The notes below the pieces were generated by a model. That model saw nothing but the letters and a program-made list of their open reading frames with translations. It searched no databases and was not told the DNA's origin. Of a DNA stretch of 18,439 nucleotides, positions 6,728 to 13,191 are shown piece by piece; position 1 is the stretch's first letter; each line of letters starts with the position of its first letter. Made by a program: the position numbers and the translations under genes. The DNA comes from Bacteroidales bacterium (GTDB lineage: Bacteria; Bacteroidota; Bacteroidia; Bacteroidales; VadinHA17), in NCBI GenBank assembly GCA_025455535.1, contig JALOMM010000001.1, forward strand, positions 1 through 18,439. Direction: 5' to 3'.

Positions 6728-8443
6728 TTAAAGCAAAACGTCCCTTTTAGAGAAATGAGTATGAAACAAGTGCCTGTCTGTCAGTTCAGGGCACTGTATG
6801 AAGGTATCGTCGTAAAGCATCGAGACAGTAGCTGAGTTCTCCGGCCCTCTCACGGCATCCTGTTCATCAGCCTGATAGATGAATCTGGATCGCTGCCTGA
6901 CAGCCTCTTTTGATCCGGCAGGTATCATCCCTCCTCCGTTTACGCATCCGCCGGGACAGGCCATCACCTCAATAAGGTCATACGAAGATCCTTTGTCAAG
7001 CATCTCTCTCAGTTTTTCAAATCCCTTCAGTCCGTCAACCACTGCAACCGACCAGGTGAGGTCACCCTCCGTGACAGACCCTTCCCTGAATGGGTTGCCT
7101 GAACGAAGTTTCTTTACGGCACTCTTGTCAGACTCCGTTCCTCCCGCCCTGATGGCAAGTGAGCGAAGCACTGATTCAGTGAGGCCTCCGGCCGTCTCTG
7201 CCAGCAGTGCTGCAGAGCTGCGCTGTGACATGGGTTCGTCAGCAGGCTCCGGATCGATGTTTGTTATGTCAATTCCGTAAAGCACTATCAGACGGGCCAG
7301 CTCTCTCACGGTGAGCACAGTATCTATGTCACTGATCCCCTTCCGCGTCATGCTGTCACGACGCGCTTCAAACTTCATGGCGGTGCACGGGGTTACAGAG
7401 ACCGTGTATACGCTTGATTTTTCTTCTGTTGCAGCCAATGCCGATTTGATTATCGCACCTGATATCTGCTGGGGTGTCTTGAGTGTTGAAAGCATAGGCA
7501 GGAATTCAGGGAAGAACTGTTCACAGTATTTGACCCATGCCGGGCATGCAGAAATGACGACAGGCTTTTTTTCTCCATTCTTTCTGGCAGCTTCCACAGC
7601 ATCGGCAAGCTCTTTTATCAGGATGTCTGTTCCGGCACCTGAGAGGAAGACCTTTTCAAATCCAATTTTCCTTAAGACAGCGTTGAGCACCCTGTCGAAG
7701 TCGCGCTGATACTTCACTCCCAGCTCATCGGCAAGTGCGTATGGCACCAGGGGTGAATACTGAATCACACGGGTGACATCGCTCTTACTCAGCTGCTCCT
7801 GCACCTCGGTGACGTAATGCTTCTCATGGAGGGCACCTGTCGGGCATACGAGTACGCACTGTCCGCAGTGAATACAGCTGGAGAAGTTCAGGTCGCGGTC
7901 CATGGCAGTGCCGACATGCGTTGCCCGGCCTCTGCCTATGAAATCGATCGAGGTAGCCGTGACTGACTCTTCACACACTCTGATGCAGCGGCCGCAGAGG
8001 ATGCATTTGGAGAGTTCCCTGACAATGGCAGGGCTCGACTGGTCACGGCGCGGTTTTATCTTCCTGCCCCGTATGCGCCTCTCCCGCACCTGAAGCTGGT
8101 CAGAGAGCTTCTGCAACTCACAGTCAAGGTTGCGGTCGCAGTAAAGACAGTCATCAGGATGGTTTGAGAGAAGCAGCTCGACAATGGTCTTTCTGGCCTT
8201 TATAACCCGCGGCGAGTGAGTGCGGATCTTCATCCACTCTTCTACCAGGGCTGAGCAGGCCGTCACAAGCCGCTCCCTTCCTTCAACCTCCACCACGCAC
8301 ATCCTGCAGGCGCCGGTGGGGGTGTACTCCTGCATCCGGCAGAGGGTGGGTATCATTATGCCGTTGCGGTTGAGTGCCGAAAGAATCGTCTCCCCCTTCT
8401 CGGCCCTTATACTCTTGCTGTTTACTTCTATTGTGAACTGCAT
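6728..8443 (-). CDS. hydA: HydA-type subunit of trimeric NADH-linked [FeFe]-hydrogenase, with altered H-cluster pocket
   Basis: The 571-residue product has the M3-type layout. It carries a [2Fe-2S] domain (C35, C46, C49, C63), a histidine-ligated [4Fe-4S] site (H95, C99, C102, C108), two [4Fe-4S] sites (C147, C150, C153, C157; C190, C193, C196, C200), the H-cluster domain, and a small-subunit-like tail ending near HTHF. All four H-cluster [4Fe-4S] ligands are present: C300 (SACPAW), C353 (TPCTAMKFEA), C496 and C500 (MACPGGC). However, the residue before C300 is alanine where catalytic enzymes have cysteine, and several pocket residues known from Clostridium pasteurianum CpI are changed (see findings). 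It should form the H2-site subunit with HydB and HydC and exchange electrons with NADH and ferredoxin, but turnover is uncertain. It lies 3 bases after hydB. It lacks the extra C-terminal [2Fe-2S] domain of Thermotoga HydA. Confidence 0.9.
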   Translation of the reverse strand: MQFTIEVNSKSIRAEKGETILSALNRNGIMIPTLCRMQEYTPTGACRMCVVEVEGRERLVTACSALVEEWMKIRTHSPRVIKARKTIVELLLSNHPDDCLYCDRNLDCELQKLSDQLQVRERRIRGRKIKPRRDQSSPAIVRELSKCILCGRCIRVCEESVTATSIDFIGRGRATHVGTAMDRDLNFSSCIHCGQCVLVCPTGALHEKHYVTEVQEQLSKSDVTRVIQYSPLVPYALADELGVKYQRDFDRVLNAVLRKIGFEKVFLSGAGTDILIKELADAVEAARKNGEKKPVVISACPAWVKYCEQFFPEFLPMLSTLKTPQQISGAIIKSALAATEEKSSVYTVSVTPCTAMKFEARRDSMTRKGISDIDTVLTVRELARLIVLYGIDITNIDPEPADEPMSQRSSAALLAETAGGLTESVLRSLAIRAGGTESDKSAVKKLRSGNPFREGSVTEGDLTWSVAVVDGLKGFEKLREMLDKGSSYDLIEVMACPGGCVNGGGMIPAGSKEAVRQRSRFIYQADEQDAVRGPENSATVSMLYDDTFIQCPELTDRHLFHTHFSKRDVLL

Positions 8444-8446
8444 GGT

Positions 8447-10396
8447 CTATCTTACTGTTACGGCACTGAACTTACAAACATCATAACATATCCCGCACCC
8501 TATGCACTTGTCATCGACGATGAAGTAGGGCTGAAGACGGGTGCCGTAGATGGCATTCACAGGGCATTTCGCAGCGCATACCGTGCAGCCCGTGCACTTG
8601 TCGACATCGATGCTGAATGTTCTCAGACCGCGGCATACGTTGGCACGGCACCGGCGGTCGAAGATATGCTCTTCAAACTCCTCCCTGTAATTGTTCAGGG
8701 CGCTGATGAACGGGTTGGGAGCTGTCTGCCCGAGGCCGCAGAGCGAAGTGTCTTTCATCACCGCGGCAATGGTCTCAAGCTGCATCACACCCTTAAACCT
8801 CTCAAGAGTGGCATTGGAGTCCTCCGTCAGGGGCTTGCGGATGACATTCTCAAGTATCTCGAGCATGCGTCCCGTACCCTCGCGGCACGGGATGCACTTG
8901 CCGCAGCTCTCCTTATGGATGAATGACATGTAATACCTTACAAAGTCGACAATGCATGTTGTCTCATCAATAATTATCAGTCCGCCTGATCCCATGGCAA
9001 TCTCCTTTGCCCGCAGAGCATCATAATCCACCGGGAGGTCGAGATCGCTCTCCGTCATGAAAGTGCCGGAAGGCCCTCCTATCTGAAGCGTCTTGAACAG
9101 CCGGGCATCACGGACACCGTCAGCTATGCCTTCGACGATGGTCCTGAATGTGGTTCCCATCTCTACCTCGATGAGCCCTGTGAGACGACCCCGGCCCCCC
9201 ACGGAGAAGAGTTTGGTCCCCTTGCTTCCCTCCGTGCCCATGGTACGGAACCATTCAGGCCCGCGCTCCATGATAAGGGGCACATTCATCAGAGTCTCGA
9301 CGTTATTTATGACAGTAGGCTTACCGTACAGTCCGCTGGTGGTAGGATATGGAGGTTTAAGCTCCGGCATGCCGCGCCTCCCTTCAAGGCTGCCTATCAG
9401 TGCCGTCTCCTCTCCGCAGACAAAAGCGCCTGCCTCCTGCCTGATCACGATATCGAGATTATACCCGCTGGAATAGATGTTATGACCAATAATACCATAT
9501 TCCCGTGCATCGGCAAGAGCCTTTTTCAGCAAAGCCAGGGGAAGAGCCGAACCGGTTTTCAGGTAAATGACTGCATTCGATGCACCTATGCCATATGCGG
9601 CTATGCAGATGCCTTCAATAAGCCTGTGCGGGTCACCCTCGAGCACTGCCCTGTCAGTGTATGCGCCGGGATCGCTCTCCTTGGCGTTGCAGATCATATA
9701 CCTGTTGTCAGAGGCTGAGTTCAGTGCATATTTCCACTTCAGGCCGGTGACAAACCCTCCGCCACTGCGTCCGCGCAGGCCGCTGCGCTCAACGATATCA
9801 CATACCTCCTCATGGGTGTAGTTGCGTATGGTCTTCAGAAATGACCTGTATCCTCCGCGGGCAATGTACTCCCCGATAGACTCAGGATCATAGCAACCGC
9901 AGTTTCCCAGGACAACCCTCTTCTGCAGCCTGAACCACGGTATCTCCTCGATAAAGGGTATGCCGTTCCATGCCTCGAATCCGGTTGATCCTGACTGTCC
10001 GACAAGATCCTCCTCGGGCATATCATTGTGAAAAACGCCATTCAGCAGGGTCTCAATTTTGTCCTCAGTTATATTTCTGAAAATCAGCTTATTCTTACCG
10101 GGAAGGTGGATGCAGATCAGCGGTTCAAAGACAGCCGGGCCATGGCATCCCGTCATGACGACCATCGCTTTCATGCCCATTTCGCTGATATACTCCTGAG
10201 CCGCTGCTGCGCTCTTTCTGCTTCCTGCAATCACAGCTGCCGAACCGGAAGAGACGTAAATGACAGGTACGGATGGCCTGTCACGCCGTATCTCCGCCAG
10301 ACGCTTCTCTGTTGCAGCAGGCAAACTGTCAGAGCCGTGCCTGAGAACCTCTGCCGTCAGGAAATTCCTGATATCACTGTTGTCAATTCCTTTCAT
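8447..10396 (-). CDS. hydB: HydB/NuoF-like NADH- and FMN-binding subunit of the hydrogenase complex
   Basis: A 649-residue flavoprotein subunit that oxidises or reduces NAD(H) and is the site proposed for electron bifurcation in HydABC enzymes. Visible parts are a thioredoxin-like N-terminal domain (about 40 to 125), the NuoF-like FMN/NADH domain with GLRGRSGGGF near 207 and GAGAFVCGEETALIGSLEG, a four-cysteine [4Fe-4S] site (ESCGKCIPCREGT with a later SLCGLG), and a C-terminal ferredoxin pair (KCTGCTVCAAKCP and KCIGCGICYDVCK). Two oddities appear. The N-terminal [2Fe-2S] ligands are S49, A54, C84 and A88 instead of four cysteines. The motif that normally reads NADE or NGDE, an FMN contact, is NAKE (K239). 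It overlaps hydC by 4 bases and precedes hydA by 3. The length agrees with Thermotoga HydB. Confidence 0.94.
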   Translation of the reverse strand: MKGIDNSDIRNFLTAEVLRHGSDSLPAATEKRLAEIRRDRPSVPVIYVSSGSAAVIAGSRKSAAAAQEYISEMGMKAMVVMTGCHGPAVFEPLICIHLPGKNKLIFRNITEDKIETLLNGVFHNDMPEEDLVGQSGSTGFEAWNGIPFIEEIPWFRLQKRVVLGNCGCYDPESIGEYIARGGYRSFLKTIRNYTHEEVCDIVERSGLRGRSGGGFVTGLKWKYALNSASDNRYMICNAKESDPGAYTDRAVLEGDPHRLIEGICIAAYGIGASNAVIYLKTGSALPLALLKKALADAREYGIIGHNIYSSGYNLDIVIRQEAGAFVCGEETALIGSLEGRRGMPELKPPYPTTSGLYGKPTVINNVETLMNVPLIMERGPEWFRTMGTEGSKGTKLFSVGGRGRLTGLIEVEMGTTFRTIVEGIADGVRDARLFKTLQIGGPSGTFMTESDLDLPVDYDALRAKEIAMGSGGLIIIDETTCIVDFVRYYMSFIHKESCGKCIPCREGTGRMLEILENVIRKPLTEDSNATLERFKGVMQLETIAAVMKDTSLCGLGQTAPNPFISALNNYREEFEEHIFDRRCRANVCRGLRTFSIDVDKCTGCTVCAAKCPVNAIYGTRLQPYFIVDDKCIGCGICYDVCKFSAVTVR

Positions 10397-10860
10397 TTCA
10401 GATCAGCCAGAACTTTCAGTTTTGTTATCATCTCCGGAATATCCTCAGCCCTGACATGGGTATGAAATGTCTCGCCCACGCATACCACCGGACCCTCATT
10501 GCATCCACCCATGCACGCCGTCAGCTCATAGCTGAATCTGCCGTCACGTGTCGTCTGACCCGGTTCAACCCCCAGGGTCTCCTTCATTGCGGCAATAACC
10601 GGGGCTGAGCCGTTGACGAAGCAGGTTGTGCCGTTACATACCCTCAGATGAACCCTTCCGGCGGGAGCGAACCTGAACTGGTCATAAAAGGTCGCCAGTC
10701 CGTATATCTTTGTCGTTGACATCCCGAGAAATGCGCCTATACGCACGACTGCCTCCTCTGAGAGATAACCATCCTCCACCTGCACATCCTGCAATATGGG
10801 TATCAGGCTCTCATGGCTTCCCGACCTGTAACGGGTGAGAATATCTTCAATCTTACTCAT
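10393..10860 (-). CDS. hydC: HydC/NuoE-like [2Fe-2S] subunit of the hydrogenase complex
   Basis: A 155-residue NuoE-type subunit, first gene of the leftward operon. An N-terminal helical part (about residues 1 to 75) leads to a thioredoxin-like [2Fe-2S] domain with CX4C (CNGTTC) and a later CX3C (CMGGC, followed by NEGP), so unlike its partner HydB it keeps all four ligands. It should pass electrons between the HydB flavin site and the rest of the complex. The ATG at 10860..10858 lies about 25 bases after the predicted transcription start of a good Bacteroidota promoter that overlaps a Rex-like site. No strong ribosome binding site is seen, as is usual for the phylum. It overlaps hydB by 4 bases. 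Confidence 0.94.
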   Translation of the reverse strand: MSKIEDILTRYRSGSHESLIPILQDVQVEDGYLSEEAVVRIGAFLGMSTTKIYGLATFYDQFRFAPAGRVHLRVCNGTTCFVNGSAPVIAAMKETLGVEPGQTTRDGRFSYELTACMGGCNEGPVVCVGETFHTHVRAEDIPEMITKLKVLADLK

Positions 10861-10891
10861 TTCTGAATCGATACAATAATTATGGCCAACA

Positions 10892-10921
10892 CAAAAATAA
10901 TCAGTTTTATTGTTATTTCAA
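10892..10921 (-). promoter_or_regulatory. promoter of the leftward hydCBA operon
   Basis: On the minus strand a TTTTTG run ends in TTG at 10921..10919. It is followed by exactly 19 bases and then TATTTTTG at 10899..10892, a full match to the Bacteroidota -33 TTG and -7 TANNTTTG. The implied start is near 10885, leaving a leader of about 25 bases. The -33 element lies inside the Rex-like site at 10910..10927, so bound Rex would block the polymerase. Confidence 0.7.
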
Positions 10922-10927
10922 AAACAA
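10910..10927. promoter_or_regulatory. Rex-like operator, site 1
   Basis: The 18-mer TTGTTATTTCAAAAACAA has 7 of 9 symmetric base pairs and the TTGTT and AACAA ends of the Rex consensus (TTGTTAA N4 TTAACAA). It covers the -33 element of the leftward promoter. Since rex is encoded in that operon, this is a plausible autoregulatory site. The assignment is by consensus only. Confidence 0.6.
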
Positions 10928-10944
10928 TGTTATTTATATAACAA
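10927..10944. promoter_or_regulatory. Rex-like operator, site 2
   Basis: The 18-mer ATGTTATTTATATAACAA abuts site 1, sharing one base. It has 6-base perfect arms, TGTTAT and ATAACA, around a 4-base centre, and 7 of 9 symmetric pairs. It differs from a TTGTTA-type Rex end only at its first base. The 17-base centre-to-centre distance would put two dimers on one 35-base stretch. The high AT content raises the chance of a random match. Confidence 0.55.
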
Positions 10945-10958
10945 TAAATTACTGAAAT

Positions 10959-10970
10959 ACTGCATGCAGT
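10959..10970. promoter_or_regulatory. perfect 12-base palindrome, candidate operator of the rightward operon
   Basis: ACTGCATGCAGT is a perfect palindrome. It sits 2 bases ahead of the -33 TTG of the rightward promoter and is unlike the Rex-type sites next to it. The position suits a dimeric regulator acting on the rightward genes. No regulator is recognised for it. Confidence 0.4.
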
Positions 10971-10972
10971 GA

Positions 10973-11002
10973 TTGAAGGGGAGAAAAAATATTGTACTTT
11001 TG
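10973..11002 (+). promoter_or_regulatory. promoter of the rightward sensor-phosphatase operon
   Basis: TTG at 10973..10975, 19 bases, then TACTTTTG at 10995..11002 match the Bacteroidota -33 and -7 elements. The implied start near 11009 lies about 20 bases ahead of the TTG start codon at 11030. The Rex-like sites end 28 bases upstream of the -33, so they may affect this promoter less than the leftward one. Confidence 0.65.
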
Positions 11003-11029
11003 AAAAAAGTGTGACTAACAGGAAATTAA

Positions 11030-11287
11030 TTGAACAAGTCGTACGAAATAGAAATATGTCTCGGAAGTTCTTGTTTTTCAAGGGGTAACAGGGAGGTAGT
11101 GCAGGTCATACGTGATTACCTGAGGAAGAACCACCTTGATGACAAGGTAGTCTTCAAAGGGGCGCGCTGCATGAACCGCTGCAGCGAAGGTCCTTTTCTG
11201 ATAATAAACGGAAAGACTTTCATTCAGACAACTCTGACAGATATAGAAAAGATTCTTGAAAAAGAATTCACTGAACCAGGAAGATGA
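11030..11287 (+). CDS. stand-alone thioredoxin-like [2Fe-2S] ferredoxin
   Basis: An 85-residue protein made of one thioredoxin-like [2Fe-2S] domain. The ligands are C10 and C15 (CLGSSC) and C47 and C51 (CMNRC, followed by SEGP), the pattern of NuoE and of the N-terminal domain of HydB. The start is the TTG at 11030, because the next in-frame methionines would remove C10; AGGAAA at 11020..11025 could serve as a ribosome binding site. It is the first gene of the rightward operon, and its stop lies 16 bases before the chosen start of the PAS sensor. Similar small proteins are known beside sensory hydrogenases and may deliver or take electrons there. Another possibility is that it stands in for the lost [2Fe-2S] site of HydB. 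Confidence 0.88.
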   Translation: MNKSYEIEICLGSSCFSRGNREVVQVIRDYLRKNHLDDKVVFKGARCMNRCSEGPFLIINGKTFIQTTLTDIEKILEKEFTEPGR

Positions 11288-11303
11288 CACCAATGCATTG
11301 ATC

Positions 11304-13184
11304 ATGAATGCTACTGACCAGGTTATTTACATAAACGAGGATAAGTGCCGCAACTCGTACTCATGTGTCAGGGCCTGCCCTGTCAACGCCATTGAAGTAA
11401 GATCCGAGAGAAATCATCCGGTCATTATTGCCGACAGATGCATCGGGTGCGGACTCTGTTTTCTCGCGTGCTCTCCGGGAGCAATAGAGTTTAGAAACTC
11501 ACTGGGCACAGTCAGGCAGCTCCTGGGATCAGGCCGTAAGACTGCCGCACTTATTGCCCCGAGCATCGCTTCAGAGTTCGATGACATTACAGACTACCGC
11601 AAGTTCGTCGGAATGATAAGGAAGCTGGGGTTCGATTACGTTCATGAGGTCTCCTTCGGTGTTGACCTCGTTGCCTTTGCTTACAAGAAGCTCTTCGAGG
11701 AGTCAAGCGGGAAGTATTACATAACTGCCAACTGCCCTTCGATAGTGGAAATCATTGAGAAGTACAACCCGGGGCTGGTTTCAAACCTTGCACCCATCGT
11801 TTCCCCCATGATCGCCACAGCGATGGTCACCCGTGACCTTTACGGGGATGAGGTTGCAAACGTATTCATTGGCCCATGCATCGACACCAAGGCTGAGGCA
11901 GACATCTACAGGGAAAAAAGACTCATTGAGGCAGTCCTTACATTCATCGAGATAAGGCAGCTCTTCGACGAAAACGAGATTCAGGAGAAGGTGGTCAAGA
12001 TGTCTGAATTTGATCCTCCCTTTGGCAACTGGGGAGCCCTCTACCCCTACCCTGCAGGTATTCTGCAGGCTGCAGGCATCAAGCGTGACCTGGTCTCAAG
12101 CCATGTCATCACCGCTTCAGGGAAGGAAGATATAATAGAGGCTATCAACGACTTCAACCACCACATAGATACTATTAAGCACCATTTCAACCTCTTCTTC
12201 TGTCCCGGCTGCATGCTCGGGCCAGGGATGATAAGGCATGATGAGAGGTACAGAAGGCGTTCACTGGTGAAGCAGTACGCAGAGAAACGGGTGGAGGCAC
12301 TCGACAAGGAACAGTGGAACAGAAACATGGAGCGGTGGTCGCGTCTTGATCTCTCCAGGACATATGCTGCAAATGACCAGCGGATACCTGAACCGTCAGA
12401 AGAGGCTGTCCAGGAGGTTCTTAAGATCATAGGGAAGGACAGGCGCGCTGATGAGATAAACTGCAATGCGTGCGGATACGGATCGTGCCGTGAGTTTGCC
12501 TCTACGGTTGCAAAAGGGCTGGCTGTTCCGGAGATGTGTCATACCTATAACCTGCGCAACAAGCAGGAATATATCGAGACACTGCGGCAGACCAACAAGA
12601 AGCTCTCCGAGACAAAAAAGGCGCTGAAAGAGTCTGAAGAGCAGGCAATGAGGGAGAAGGATGCAGCACAGAACGCATCGGAGACAATGAACAGCATGCT
12701 TGACAAACTCCCCAACGGGGTTGTGATTGTTGACAATGAGCTTAAGATACTGCACTCAAATGAGAGCTTTCTCAATATCATCGGTGAAGATGCCAGGTCT
12801 ATTGCCGAGATCATCCCGGGCCTCCGCGGCGCTGACCTGAAGACACTGCTCCCGTTCAATGTATATAACATATTCTCTTTTGTCCTTCGCGAGAACGAAT
12901 CGGTCATCAGCAGGGATGTGCAGCTTGAGAACAGGATGTTCAACATCTCGATCTTCCCTATACGGCAGAACAGGATTGCGGGTGCTGTTATCCGTGACCT
13001 CTTCTCACCCGAGGTACAGCGCGAGGAGGTTATTACCAGGGTCTCCGACGTGATAGACAAAAACCTCGAAATGGTGCAGAAGATCGGCTTTCTCCTGGGC
13101 GAGGGAGCCTCAGACACCGAAAAGATGCTGAATTCCATCGTTGAGTCGTTCCGAAAACAGAAGGAAGCTGATAAAAAGCCCTGA
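11304..13184 (+). CDS. sensory [FeFe]-hydrogenase-like protein with PAS domain (group C3 type)
   Basis: A 626-residue paralogue of the kinase-linked sensor at 4752..6716. In order: a first ferredoxin motif with only three cysteines (C15, C21, C25; S18 at the second position), a complete second motif (C46, C49, C52, C56), an H-cluster-type domain (about 77 to 340), a four-cysteine FeS domain (C387, C390, C395, C412), a coiled-coil helix (about 418 to 462) and a PAS domain (about 463 to 570). Loop 1 is TANCPSIV (N143 before C144), loop 2 GPCIDTK (C192, lysine replaced by T195) and loop 3 CPGC (C300, C303). The APS pocket motif (85 to 87) is kept. It lacks a kinase domain; the next gene is a PP2C phosphatase, the context of phosphatase-linked group C3 sensors. 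The ATG at 11304 matches the N terminus of its paralogue. A TTG at 11256 would overlap the previous gene and add 16 residues. Confidence 0.9.
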   Translation: MNATDQVIYINEDKCRNSYSCVRACPVNAIEVRSERNHPVIIADRCIGCGLCFLACSPGAIEFRNSLGTVRQLLGSGRKTAALIAPSIASEFDDITDYRKFVGMIRKLGFDYVHEVSFGVDLVAFAYKKLFEESSGKYYITANCPSIVEIIEKYNPGLVSNLAPIVSPMIATAMVTRDLYGDEVANVFIGPCIDTKAEADIYREKRLIEAVLTFIEIRQLFDENEIQEKVVKMSEFDPPFGNWGALYPYPAGILQAAGIKRDLVSSHVITASGKEDIIEAINDFNHHIDTIKHHFNLFFCPGCMLGPGMIRHDERYRRRSLVKQYAEKRVEALDKEQWNRNMERWSRLDLSRTYAANDQRIPEPSEEAVQEVLKIIGKDRRADEINCNACGYGSCREFASTVAKGLAVPEMCHTYNLRNKQEYIETLRQTNKKLSETKKALKESEEQAMREKDAAQNASETMNSMLDKLPNGVVIVDNELKILHSNESFLNIIGEDARSIAEIIPGLRGADLKTLLPFNVYNIFSFVLRENESVISRDVQLENRMFNISIFPIRQNRIAGAVIRDLFSPEVQREEVITRVSDVIDKNLEMVQKIGFLLGEGASDTEKMLNSIVESFRKQKEADKKP

Positions 13185-13191
13185 AAACAAA

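Larger units (their letters stand above)
10906..10948. repeat. perfect 11-base inverted repeat enclosing both Rex-like sites
   Basis: TTTATTGTTAT at 10906..10916 is the exact reverse complement of ATAACAATAAA at 10938..10948, with 21 bases between. The repeat frames both Rex-like sites. Its arms could place two bound dimers symmetrically or simply reflect the outer half-sites of a paired operator. Confidence 0.75.

Noticed and set aside
11256..11303. upstream TTG start for the PAS sensor
   Set aside because: It would overlap the previous gene by about 30 bases and add 16 residues absent from the paralogue, whose N terminus aligns with the ATG at 11304.
12545..13138. 197-codon open frame on the minus strand
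   Set aside because: It is antisense to the PAS-containing part of the sensor gene. Its serine- and arginine-rich low-complexity translation is typical of a shadow frame.
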